This document shows, piece after piece, positions 8,736 through 15,678 of a DNA stretch of 64,000 nucleotides (position 1 is the stretch's first letter; each line of letters begins with the position of its first letter). A program made the position numbers and the translations under genes. Source of the stretch: Sphingopyxis sp. BE259 (GTDB taxonomy: Bacteria > Pseudomonadota > Alphaproteobacteria > Sphingomonadales > Sphingomonadaceae); contig NZ_JAVDWM010000001.1 of NCBI RefSeq assembly GCF_031457495.1, positions 3,460,001 through 3,524,000 of the forward strand, read 5' to 3'. The notes beneath the pieces are model-generated. The model was not told where the DNA came from. It worked only from the letters and a program-made list of their open reading frames with translations, and searched no databases.

Positions 8736-9116
8736 TTACCGGAGGGCGTCGATTTCGTCGGCGAGACGGCGGTTGTGGCTGGTGTAATATTGTTCGATGT
8801 CGGCCAGACGGCGGTCGATGTCGCGGAAGCGTGACTTGATGTCGCGGGTCGATGCGGTCGGATTGCTGCGCACCCCCTGCCAGAACTTCGCTTCCTCACG
8901 CGAGCCATAGAGCGCGAAAGGCTTGGGCGTGCCCATCCAGGCGATCATCCAGTAAGCGATCAGCGTCCAGGGAAAGCCGCCCATCAAGGTGAGCAGCACC
9001 GCGCCAACGCGGACCCAGAGGACGTCGACGCCGCTGTAGTCAGCGATCCCGGCGCACACGCCGCTCCATTTGGCGTTCTGCTTGTCGAGGTAGAATTTCG
9101 TGCGGCTGGCAGACAT
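8736..9116 (-). CDS. pspC: Phage shock protein C (PspC domain)
   Basis: PspC is an inner membrane protein that, with PspB, senses envelope stress and draws PspA away from PspF. The 126-aa product has the PspC domain near residues 4-65 (KFYLDKQNAKWSGVCAGIADYSGVD, then a membrane segment with GGFPWTLIAYWMIAW). Its C-terminal helix ends RRLADEIDALR, reminiscent of the ends of the downstream small proteins. The start at 9116 is preceded by GGAGGAA, much better than the upstream in-frame ATG. It lies one base from pspB. Confidence 0.93.
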   Translation of the reverse strand: MSASRTKFYLDKQNAKWSGVCAGIADYSGVDVLWVRVGAVLLTLMGGFPWTLIAYWMIAWMGTPKPFALYGSREEAKFWQGVRSNPTASTRDIKSRFRDIDRRLADIEQYYTSHNRRLADEIDALR

Positions 9117-9117
9117 C

Positions 9118-9393
9118 TCAATTCCTCCGGCTGGTATTTTCGAGTTGCGCCAGTTCTTCATCGCTACGCACCGCGGGGCGGAAGTCGGGATGGTCGGCGC
9201 TGATGATGCGTTCGACGGTGTGCAGGCGGCTTTCGAGCCTTCGCGCGGTGTCGTACAATTCGTCGAGCAGTTGCTCGTCCTCTCCGGTCAGCGTCTTGGC
9301 CTGTTTCCACTTGGTGATGTAGTGGAGGATCAGCCAGGGCAGACCGAGGAAGAGCGTTCCGATGACGATCGGGATAACGATGATTTCTTCCAT
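9118..9393 (-). CDS. pspB: Phage shock protein B
   Basis: A 91-aa inner membrane protein: one N-terminal membrane helix (EEIIVIPIVIGTLFLGLPWLIL), then HYITKWKQAK and a cytoplasmic coiled coil (LLDELYDTARRLESRLHTVERIIS). This matches the PspB layout including the ARRLESRLHTVERI segment, which is the likely ancestral form of the VLERI motif in the five later genes. It works with PspC to sense stress. The gene lies between pspA and pspC with gaps of 12 bp or less. Confidence 0.92.
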   Translation of the reverse strand: MEEIIVIPIVIGTLFLGLPWLILHYITKWKQAKTLTGEDEQLLDELYDTARRLESRLHTVERIISADHPDFRPAVRSDEELAQLENTSRRN

Positions 9394-9405
9394 CGGTCTG
9401 GTTCC

Positions 9406-10071
9406 TTATTGCTTGCTTGCTTGCGCGGCCTTCAGCGCGGCGAGTTCGTCGGCGACCTTGTCGGCGGCCTGCAACTCGGCAATCTCCTCGTCGAGCGACT
9501 TTTTGTAACCCAGGTTCAGCGCATCGGCGCGGCCTTCGGCTTCGTCGACGCGGCGTTCGAGGATGTCGAAACGCGAGAAGGCATCTTCGACGCGGTCGCC
9601 GTTGGTCATTTCGCGCAGCTTATACTTGTTCTCGGCGCTTTCGAGGCGGGTCGAGACGTTCGACTGGCGGGCGCGCGCTTCGCTGAGTTTTTTCTGCAGC
9701 TTGGCAATGTCGTCCTCATAGCCCTTGAGCGCGTCGTCGAGGACGGCGATCTCGCTCTTCAGACGTTCGGCCATGTCGCCAGCCTTCTGCTTTTCGACCA
9801 GCGCGGCGGTGGCCAGGTCTTCGCGGTCCTTCGACAGCGCGAGTTCGGCCTTTTCCTTCCAGCTGTCCTGGAGGCTTTCCAGCTTGGCGATGTGGCGGCG
9901 CATTTCCTTTTGGTCGGCGATCGTGCGCGCGGCAGAGGCGCGCACTTCGACCAGCGTCTCGTTCATCTCGAATATGATCTGGCGAATCATCTTTTCCGGA
10001 TCCTCGGCACGGTCGAGCAGATCGGTGACGTTGGCAGCGATGATGTCGCGGGTTCGTGAAAAAATACCCAT
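9406..10071 (-). CDS. pspA: Phage shock protein A (PspA/IM30 family)
   Basis: PspA is a peripheral membrane coiled-coil protein that stabilises damaged inner membrane and, when free, inhibits the sigma-54 activator PspF. The 221-aa sequence begins MGIFSRTRDIIAANVTDLLD, the family N-terminal amphipathic helix, followed by continuous coiled coil with the AEDPEKMIRQIIFEM signature at 22-36. Length is as in E. coli PspA. AGGAG precedes the ATG. A terminator-like hairpin (10114-10157) lies just upstream, so expression may be attenuated. Confidence 0.96.
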   Translation of the reverse strand: MGIFSRTRDIIAANVTDLLDRAEDPEKMIRQIIFEMNETLVEVRASAARTIADQKEMRRHIAKLESLQDSWKEKAELALSKDREDLATAALVEKQKAGDMAERLKSEIAVLDDALKGYEDDIAKLQKKLSEARARQSNVSTRLESAENKYKLREMTNGDRVEDAFSRFDILERRVDEAEGRADALNLGYKKSLDEEIAELQAADKVADELAALKAAQASKQ

Positions 10072-10108
10072 TGGACTAAACTCCTAATCGAAATTTTTGA
10101 GACTTGAA

Positions 10109-10157
10109 AAAGGCTGGTGCCGGGGCGGGGCAAGGGGGGAGAGTGCCCCGGCACCAG
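10109..10157 (-). terminator. Terminator-like hairpin (possible attenuator) before pspA
   Basis: On the minus-strand transcript, perfect 13-bp GC-rich arms (10145-10157 and 10114-10126, CTGGTGCCGGGGC) with an 18-base loop are followed by CC and five U. It stands between the 56-aa leader ORF and pspA. A second, mutually exclusive hairpin (10148-10163, CCGGCAC/GTGCCGG) starts directly after the ORF stop codon and shares bases with the first. Confidence 0.7.
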
Positions 10158-10163
10158 TGCCGG

Positions 10164-10334
10164 TCAGGCCAAAGCACTGACCGCCGGGGACATGACAGCG
10201 GCAACCAGCGGGCCGGCGGGGGTGCCGGTAACGCTGGCGGCGACCTGCGGCTGGTCGATCACACCGACGAGGATGGCCAACGCTCCGGCCGTGCTCAGCA
10301 CGAAAGTGGCGGCTTGGGCAAACATCGACTTCAT
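10164..10334 (-). CDS. 56-aa leader protein of the psp operon
   Basis: Short ORF translated by eye from the sequence: it begins MKSMFAQAATFVLSTAGALA and ends MSPAVSALA. An AAGGAAGG ribosome site lies nine bases before the ATG. The first half is a plausible membrane helix or weak signal peptide; the second half is rich in Ala, Pro, Gly and Val with no charged cluster. It is the first gene after the sigma-54 promoter, and its stop codon abuts overlapping alternative hairpins before pspA. I do not recognise a family. It may be a real small membrane protein of the Psp response, a leader peptide used for attenuation, or both. Confidence 0.65.
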   Translation of the reverse strand: MKSMFAQAATFVLSTAGALAILVGVIDQPQVAASVTGTPAGPLVAAVMSPAVSALA

Positions 10335-10395
10335 GGGTCAACCTTCCTTGGTTTTCGCTGCACCGGAACAATTCGTCCCGGTTCGTTTCCAACAA

Positions 10396-10411
10396 TGCAG
10401 ACACCGTGCCA
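10396..10411 (-). promoter_or_regulatory. Sigma-54 promoter of the psp operon
   Basis: On the minus strand the sequence is TGGCACGGTGTCTGCA. The -24 GG and -12 GC are exactly 10 bases apart, matching the consensus TGGCAC-N5-TTGCA except for one base in the -12 box. Transcription would start near 10384, about 50 bases before the leader ORF. The divergent PspF, a sigma-54 activator, supports the assignment. Confidence 0.88.
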
Positions 10412-10511
10412 ATTACGCCAAGGTTCACAAAACTGCGGTTTTTGGTACGCAAACGACGCCGCGCTGCGATTTGCCTTGCCAACCAGCGGGAAATTTTGCC
10501 AATGATTGGGA

Positions 10512-11546
10512 ATGGAGCGCGAGACCCAATTCATCGGCCAGTCGGCGGCGTTTCAGGATGCCGTCGAACGCGCCAGCCTGGCCGCCTCGCTCGATCGCCC
10601 GGTGCTGGTGATCGGCGAGCGCGGGACCGGCAAGGAACTGATCGCCGAGCGGCTCCACCGCCTGTCGACGCGCTGGGACCGGCCCTATGTCATCCTGAAC
10701 TGCGCCGCGATGCCCGAGACGCTGATCGAGAGCGAATTGTTCGGGCACGAGGCCGGCGCGTTTACCGGCGCGACGCGCACCCGCGCGGGGCGGTTCGAGG
10801 AAGCCGACGGCGGCACCTTGTTTCTCGACGAACTGGCGACGATGTCGATGGGGGCGCAGGAACGGTTGCTGCGCGCGGTCGAATATGGCGAGGTCACCCG
10901 CGTCGGATCGTCGCGCCCGATCCGCGTCGATGTCCGCATCGTCGCGGCGACCAACGAGCATCTGCCGGCGCTGGTCGAAGAAAATCGGTTCCGGGCCGAT
11001 TTGCTCGACCGGCTGTCGTTCGAGGTCATCACCCTGCCCCCGCTGCGCGCCCGCGAAGGCGATATCGAGGTGCTCGCGACCTATTTTGGCCAGCGTATGG
11101 CGGCGGTGCTCGGCTGGGAAGAATGGCCGGGCTTTGGCCCGCGCGCGCTCGCGGCGATGGAGGGGCATGACTGGCCGGGCAATGTCCGCGAACTGCGCAA
11201 CGTCATCGAACGCGCCATCTATCGCTGGGCCGATCCCGAGAAGCCCGTCGATGCGGTGAATTTCGATCCGTTTGCTAGCCCGTGGCAGCCGGTCGCGCGC
11301 CAGGGGCCAGCGCCCGCGGATAGTGCCGGTGCACCCGCGGCGCCCTCCAGCCCCGCGCCTGCGGCAACCGCGATGCCCACCGGCGCGGTCAGCGACATGC
11401 GCGCCGCGGTCGATGCCTACGAACGCCAGATCCTATCGGATACGATGGCACGCTGCCGCTTTAACCAGAAGGTCGCCGCCGAAGCATTGGGACTGAGTTA
11501 TGACCAGATCCGCCATGCGTTGAAGAAGCATGGGCTGAATCAATAG
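10512..11546 (+). CDS. pspF: PspF-type sigma-54-dependent transcriptional activator
   Basis: A 344-aa AAA+ enhancer-binding protein without an N-terminal receiver domain, as in PspF. It has Walker A GERGTGKE at 35-42, the sigma-54 contact loop GAFTGA at 82-87 and Walker B with Asp106-Glu107. An arginine-finger region (FRADLLDRLSFEVI) and a C-terminal helix-turn-helix (VAAEALGLSYDQIRHALKKHGL) complete it. A Pro/Ala-rich linker of about 40 residues before the helix-turn-helix is longer than in E. coli. It is divergent from the psp operon and should activate the sigma-54 promoter at 10396-10411, with PspA as its inhibitor. ATG is preferred over the TTG two codons earlier. Confidence 0.93.
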   Translation: MERETQFIGQSAAFQDAVERASLAASLDRPVLVIGERGTGKELIAERLHRLSTRWDRPYVILNCAAMPETLIESELFGHEAGAFTGATRTRAGRFEEADGGTLFLDELATMSMGAQERLLRAVEYGEVTRVGSSRPIRVDVRIVAATNEHLPALVEENRFRADLLDRLSFEVITLPPLRAREGDIEVLATYFGQRMAAVLGWEEWPGFGPRALAAMEGHDWPGNVRELRNVIERAIYRWADPEKPVDAVNFDPFASPWQPVARQGPAPADSAGAPAAPSSPAPAATAMPTGAVSDMRAAVDAYERQILSDTMARCRFNQKVAAEALGLSYDQIRHALKKHGLNQ

Positions 11547-11566
11547 ATGCACTTGTCGCTATCCAT

Positions 11567-11662
11567 CGTCATGCCGGACCCTCCGGCAGGCTCAGGACAG
11601 GCTTGATCCGGCATCCACTGCGGCGCTGAAGTCATGGACCCCGAACCAAGTCCGGGGTGACG
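11567..11662. repeat. Degenerate composite palindromic repeat
   Basis: Contains CGTCATGCCGGAC, GATCCGGCATCC and, at its right end, a hairpin ending GTCCGGGGTGACG. This is the same two-ended layout (gtcat/c outer ends with inner hairpins) as the repeat at 14149-14239, but more diverged. It fills the 124-bp gap between the convergent pspF and lipoprotein genes. Confidence 0.6.
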
Positions 11663-11670
11663 AAAGTGAG

Positions 11671-12192
11671 TTACTGCCCCGGCAACTGGCTGTTCAGCGC
11701 TTCCAGCACCGCGTCCTGCCCCGACACCATGTCCGCCAGCCGCTCGCGCAGCGCGTAGATGTCGGGCAGCCCGTCGATCGCTTCGTCGGCGCTGCGTTCC
11801 AGATAGAGCCTGTCGATGTCGGCGAGCGCCCCGGTCAGCGGGGCGCGGGTGGCAACCAGACGCGAGATCGCCTGCTGCGCCACCACCCAGCGTTCGCTGG
11901 CGACCGGCGCCCCGGCGGCGGCCGACACCAGCGAAGCAGCGCCGCTCCGTTCGGCGGCAAAGGCTTGCTGCGCCCCGGCGGCATCCGATTCCCAACGTGC
12001 GAGCCTGCCGCCCAGATCGGCGGGCAGCGGCCCCGGCGGAGTGACGACCACCGCGGGCGGCGCCACGTCGAATCGGCCCTCGACCGACCGTTTGGCCAGC
12101 GAGGGGGCGCCGCTGTTCTGCGCCGCGGCACAGGCCGACAGCGATAGCGAGGTAGCAAGAGCCAGCGGTAAGGTAACAAGGATGCGCTTCAT
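11671..12192 (-). CDS. Putative lipoprotein, Ala-rich, unknown function
   Basis: A 173-aa protein with a lipoprotein signal (MKRILVTLPLALATSLSLSAC, lipobox LSAC). The mature region is Ala-rich and largely helical (for example AQQAISRLVATRAPLTGALADIDRLYLERS), with no motif I recognise. Likely anchored in the outer or inner membrane leaflet facing the periplasm. Start 12192 is chosen because it begins the signal peptide; the open frame extends 19 codons upstream. Convergent with pspF and divergent from rplU. Confidence 0.75.
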   Translation of the reverse strand: MKRILVTLPLALATSLSLSACAAAQNSGAPSLAKRSVEGRFDVAPPAVVVTPPGPLPADLGGRLARWESDAAGAQQAFAAERSGAASLVSAAAGAPVASERWVVAQQAISRLVATRAPLTGALADIDRLYLERSADEAIDGLPDIYALRERLADMVSGQDAVLEALNSQLPGQ

Positions 12193-12303
12193 CGCCGACC
12201 CTGATATGGGGGCATAGGCGGCGCAGCAAGTGCCGAATCGGCGCGGCACCTGTGCAATCGGCTTCCGACCCGCTTTTCACGCGAAAAGCACGGGATTTGG
12301 CGG

Positions 12304-12332
12304 TTGACAGCGCGGGCCTGGCTCGCTAGTGG
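12304..12332 (+). promoter_or_regulatory. Candidate sigma-70 promoter of rplU-rpmA
   Basis: TTGACA at 12304-12309, a 17-base spacer and TAGTGG at 12327-12332, about 90 bases before rplU. The -35 box is perfect and the -10 box weak. Confidence 0.5.
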
Positions 12333-12422
12333 CGCTGACTTTCCCGCATGTCGGAAAAATCGCCTGCTTTGGTGGGTGGTCGGTAGCGCGGGTGATTTAG
12401 TTTTTTGATTGGATGGAAGACC

Positions 12423-12932
12423 ATGTTCGCAATCGTGCGCACGGGCGGCAAGCAGTATCGCGTCGCCGCCGGAGACAAGATCGCCGTTGAAAAGATCGAC
12501 GGCGAAGCTGGCGACACCGTGTCGCTCGGCGACGTCCTGCTGGCCGGTGACGGCGGCGAAGTGAAGAGCGCCGATGGCCTCGTCGTTTCGGCCGAAATCA
12601 TCGCCCAGACGCGCGGCGAAAAGGTCATCGTGTTCAAGAAGCGCCGTCGGCATAACTACCGCCGTCGCAACGGTCACCGCCAGTCGCTGACGCTGCTGCG
12701 TATCCTGGCCGTCGGCGAAGCCAAGAAGGCAGCGCCGAAAAAGGAAGCCGCTCCCAAGGCCGAAGCCGCTCCTGCGACCGAAGCCAAGGCTGCCGCACCC
12801 GCCAAGGAAGCTGCACCGAAGAAGGAAGCTGCGCCCAAGAAGGCTGCTGCTCCCAAGGCCGAAGCTGCCGAAAAGGCTGCCCCCGCCAAGAAGCCCGCTG
12901 CCAAGAAGGCAGCCCCCAAGAAGGACGCCTGA
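12423..12932 (+). CDS. rplU: 50S ribosomal protein L21 with a long Lys/Ala/Pro-rich tail
   Basis: Residues 1-97 are ordinary L21 ([20 protein letters not shown] to [24 protein letters not shown]), which binds 23S rRNA domain VI in the large subunit. About 70 further residues are almost only Ala, Lys, Pro and Glu, in repeats such as KKEAAPK, resembling histone H1-type tails. L21 is normally about 103 aa, so the 169-aa product is a clear C-terminal extension. The ATG at 12423 is the conserved start. rpmA follows, as usual. Confidence 0.97.
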   Translation: MFAIVRTGGKQYRVAAGDKIAVEKIDGEAGDTVSLGDVLLAGDGGEVKSADGLVVSAEIIAQTRGEKVIVFKKRRRHNYRRRNGHRQSLTLLRILAVGEAKKAAPKKEAAPKAEAAPATEAKAAAPAKEAAPKKEAAPKKAAAPKAEAAEKAAPAKKPAAKKAAPKKDA

Positions 12933-12981
12933 GCGCGGCAACGCGGCTCGGCCCCTCCAAACGAATTAAGGAGCATCAGTC

Positions 12982-13251
12982 ATGGCACATAAGAAAGCAG
13001 GCGGTTCATCGCGCAACGGTCGCGACTCAGCCGGCCGCCGCCTTGGCGTGAAGAAGTTCGGTGGTCAGGAAGTGATCGGCGGCAACATCATCGTGCGTCA
13101 GCGCGGCACCAAGGTCTATCCGGGTGTCAACGTCGGCATGGGCAAGGACCACACGCTGTTCGCAACCGCGGAAGGCCATGTCCGATTCCACGACGGCAAG
13201 CTCGGCCGCAAATATGTATCGGTCGATGCCATGGCGGAAGCCGCCGAATAA
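12982..13251 (+). CDS. rpmA: 50S ribosomal protein L27
   Basis: An 89-aa L27 with the conserved N-terminus [20 protein letters not shown], whose tail reaches the peptidyl transferase centre, and the core motif [24 protein letters not shown]. An AAGGAG site precedes the ATG. It is the second gene of the rplU-rpmA operon and is followed by a terminator-like hairpin. Length and sequence are normal, with no N-terminal cleavage extension of the Firmicutes type. Confidence 0.98.
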   Translation: MAHKKAGGSSRNGRDSAGRRLGVKKFGGQEVIGGNIIVRQRGTKVYPGVNVGMGKDHTLFATAEGHVRFHDGKLGRKYVSVDAMAEAAE

Positions 13252-13333
13252 CGGACGACTTTGTACGGGTCGCCCACCAAGGGATGACCCGGAACGGTCC
13301 TTTCCGCTTGCCGCGGAAACAAAGTTCGAAAAG

Positions 13334-13366
13334 AGGGAGACGGGTCACCCCCGGACTCCCTTTTTT
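13334..13366 (+). terminator. Probable intrinsic terminator after rpmA
   Basis: AGGGAG at 13334-13339 pairs with CTCCC at 13356-13360 around an inner GGGT-CACCC element and is followed by six T. Confidence 0.65.
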
Positions 13367-13490
13367 CTTGCCTGTTGTCGGCGACTTGGCCGACAGGCGT
13401 GAAAATCGGGCCATCCATCTCCCTCTGCAACGACTGTCGTCAAAGCGTCACCATCGGACGTCAGGGCGGCGGCAATTGGGAGTTAAAAGC

Positions 13491-14087
13491 ATGTTCGCGC
13501 GTACCGAAAGATTGTTGCTGCGGCCCGGCTGGCTTGAAGACGCCCCTGCGCTCGCCCGCGCGATCGGCGAAGAGGCCGTGGTCCGTAACCTGGCCACCGC
13601 GCCGTGGCCCTACGGCGAAAGCGAAGCGCAGGCGTTTCTGCGCCAGCCGATCGACCCCATGCAGCCGCGATTCCTGATCTTTGCCCGCACCGGCGGCGCT
13701 CCGCGGCTGGTCGGCGGCTGCGGCATCAAGCCCGACGAGACCGGCACTCCCGAACTGGGGTATTGGATTGCGCGGCCCTATTGGGGTCTGGGCTTTGCGA
13801 CCGAAGCCGGGCGCCAATTGATGGGCATTGCCCGCGCAATGCACCTGCCCAAGCTGACCGCAGGGCATTTCCTCGACAATCCGGCGTCGGGCGCGGTGCT
13901 GCGCAAGCTGGGCTTTCGTCCGACCGGCAAGGTCGCGCCGCGCTACAGTCTGGCGCGCGGCGGCGAAGCAGCCTGCGCGCTGTTTGAAGAGGGCGAAGCC
14001 GATGCCGATGGTCTTGTCACCCCGATGCGAAGCCGCATCGGGGTGGACGAGGATTTCCGTGAGGAATTGCGGCTGATGGCGGCATAG
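13491..14087 (+). CDS. GNAT family N-acetyltransferase (RimJ/RimL type)
   Basis: A 198-aa acetyl-CoA-dependent acyltransferase of the RimJ/RimL-like type. It starts MFARTERLLLRPGWLEDAP, has the GNAT core LGYWIARPYWGLGFATEAGRQLM (motif A, acetyl-CoA pyrophosphate loop) and the NPASGAVLRKLGF motif B typical of these enzymes. The substrate is unknown; relatives acetylate ribosomal protein N-termini or small amines. The ATG follows GGGAG; upstream in-frame codons run through the rpmA terminator and are rejected as start. It often follows rpmA in related genomes as I recall, so co-location may be conserved. Confidence 0.88.
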   Translation: MFARTERLLLRPGWLEDAPALARAIGEEAVVRNLATAPWPYGESEAQAFLRQPIDPMQPRFLIFARTGGAPRLVGGCGIKPDETGTPELGYWIARPYWGLGFATEAGRQLMGIARAMHLPKLTAGHFLDNPASGAVLRKLGFRPTGKVAPRYSLARGGEAACALFEEGEADADGLVTPMRSRIGVDEDFREELRLMAA

Positions 14088-14148
14088 GCCGACTTATCCG
14101 ACAAGTTGACCCGATCACATTGTGGGTGGGGAGCCGCCCTCAAGTCTT

Positions 14149-14239
14149 CGTCACCCCGGACTTGATCCGGGCTCCCTGACCGCTTGCACCGCCATAAGCG
14201 GCAATGGCAGATGGATCCCGGATCAAGTCCGGGATGACG
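14149..14239. repeat. Composite palindromic repeat
   Basis: Outer arms 14149-14171 and 14217-14239 are reverse complements with one mismatch. Each arm is itself a hairpin (CCCGGA-CTTGA-TCCGGG on the left, CCCGGA-TCAAG-TCCGGG on the right). It lies between the convergent GNAT and DUF937 genes. Confidence 0.88.
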
Positions 14240-14289
14240 ACGGTTTAGGTGCACAATCGGCCGTTAACCGACGATCCGCTTGACAGGCG

Positions 14290-14883
14290 TTACCCCCGCA
14301 TCTTGTTCACCATCCCCATGATGTCGTCGAGCGGGTTGCCGTCGCCGTCCATGTCGAGCATCTTGCCAAGGCCGCCGAAACCGCCAGCGGACGGCGCTGT
14401 GCCGCCGCCCATCGCGCCGCCCAGCACATTGCCAAGCATACCGCCCAAACCGCCCGAAAGCCCGCCGCCGCTCTCACCGGGCTGGCCGCCCTGCTTGGCC
14501 ATATAGCCCGCGACCATCATCGCCAGGATCGGCAGCATTTTCTTGAGCAGTCCCGCATCGAGCCCGGTCTGGCTCGCCGCCTGCCCCGCGACGGTGCGGC
14601 TGACATCCTTCGATCCGAAAATCTCGCCCAGCACGTCGTTGCCTTGGCTGACCGGCGTCGGCTGCGACCCCAGCACCGAATCGAGCAGACCGCCGCCGCC
14701 GAGCTGGCCAAGCAAGCCGCCCAGTCCTTCGATGCCGCCCGACTGCGCCTGTTTCTTGAACCCGCCCAAGATCGCCGGAAGCAGCGCATCGGCGCCCTGC
14801 TTTGCTATCGCGGGCGGCACGCCCAGCTCTTTCGCCATCGATTCGATGCCGCCGGCTTGCGCCAAAATGTCGGTCAGGTTCAT
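14290..14883 (-). CDS. DUF937 (YidB-like) domain protein
   Basis: A 197-aa protein that begins MNLTDILAQAGGIESMAKEL, has a helical region with PAILGGFKKQAQ and DVSRTVAGQAA, and then a Gly/Met-rich C-terminal half ending in DMDGDGNPLDDIMGMVNKMRG. This layout matches DUF937/YidB-like proteins of unknown role. The DMDGDGNPLDD stretch resembles an EF-hand-like calcium loop. No signal peptide or membrane helix. The start at 14883 follows GGGAG; an upstream in-frame ATG gives a 10-residue longer form. Confidence 0.8.
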   Translation of the reverse strand: MNLTDILAQAGGIESMAKELGVPPAIAKQGADALLPAILGGFKKQAQSGGIEGLGGLLGQLGGGGLLDSVLGSQPTPVSQGNDVLGEIFGSKDVSRTVAGQAASQTGLDAGLLKKMLPILAMMVAGYMAKQGGQPGESGGGLSGGLGGMLGNVLGGAMGGGTAPSAGGFGGLGKMLDMDGDGNPLDDIMGMVNKMRG

Positions 14884-15058
14884 CTGTCTTGCTCCCACTC
14901 CGGCGCCGATCACATGGCGCCCGCACCGATCACTATAACAGGAGCGGCGCGTGCGACGAGTCGTTCATTTGGCTGTCATTTTCAAATGCATAGTCCTAGC
15001 CTGCGGCCAACCGACTCGCCCGTTCCGGGCTGGGCCGCGCTTTAGTGGGAGTGAAATC

Positions 15059-15460
15059 ATGGGCATTTTCAGCAGCATCAAGGACGCGATTTTCGGCAAG
15101 AAGGCGGTCGCCGCCGAGCCCGCAGCCCCCGCCGCGCCGAACCCGGTAGGCAGCGCACTCGACGCCGCGACCAGCGCAATGGCCGCCGCCGCCGCGGCCC
15201 CACCCGCCGAGGTCGATGTCGATGCGATCCTGACCGCCGAGGCGGCGGGCAAAAACCTCAACTGGCGCACCTCGATCGTCGACCTGATGAAACTGCTCGG
15301 CATCGATTCGAGCCTCGCCAACCGCAAGGAACTGGCGACCGAGCTGGGTTACACGGGTGAACTCGACGGCAGCGCCGAAATGAACATCTGGCTGCACAAG
15401 GCGGTGATGCGCGAACTCGCGGCGAACGGTGGCAAGGTGCCTGCCGATCTGACCGACTGA
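15059..15460 (+). CDS. DUF3597 domain protein
   Basis: A 133-aa protein starting MGIFSSIKDAIFGKK, followed by an Ala/Pro linker (about 17-50) and a compact C-terminal domain. That domain contains LNWRTSIVDLMKLLGIDSSL and ELGYTGELDGSAEMNIWLHKAVM, which is the DUF3597 signature. Function unknown. The short N-terminal helix could be amphipathic and membrane-binding. GGGAG precedes the ATG. It is divergent from the DUF937 gene, with 175 bp between, and precedes a DUF885 gene. Confidence 0.82.
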   Translation: MGIFSSIKDAIFGKKAVAAEPAAPAAPNPVGSALDAATSAMAAAAAAPPAEVDVDAILTAEAAGKNLNWRTSIVDLMKLLGIDSSLANRKELATELGYTGELDGSAEMNIWLHKAVMRELAANGGKVPADLTD

Positions 15461-15574
15461 TCCCGTTTCGCCCCCCCCTTCAGGGGAGGGCAGCGAGACT
15501 TGCCAGCTTGCTGGCTTTAGTCGCAGCGGGTGGGGGCCATCGGCCTTGTGCAACCTCGACAGCCCCCACCCCAA

Positions 15575-15602
15575 CCCCTCCCCTGAAGGGGAGGGGCTTT
15601 TT
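15575..15602 (+). terminator. Terminator-like hairpin within a 15470-15602 palindromic region
   Basis: CCCCTCCCCT and AGGGGAGGGG pair (15575-15584, 15587-15596) and are followed by C and five T. A related half (CTTCAGGGGAGGG) near 15478 and GGGTGGGGGC/GCCCCCACCC halves make the whole region palindromic. Confidence 0.65.
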
Positions 15603-15678
15603 ATGTCGGCCCATTGACCGCCCCGCCGCGCCGCCTAGACAGGTTTCAGAAGAAACAAAGTCGCAAGGGAGCCGCCGC

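Noticed and set aside
10084..10505. Longer open frames on both strands over the psp leader region
   Set aside because: They run through the sigma-54 promoter and hairpins, have poor ribosome sites and an Arg-rich composition. The 56-codon ORF in another frame has a strong ribosome site.
15470..15602. Possible CRISPR-like or tandem repeat
   Set aside because: Only inverted halves are present, with no regularly spaced direct repeats or spacers.
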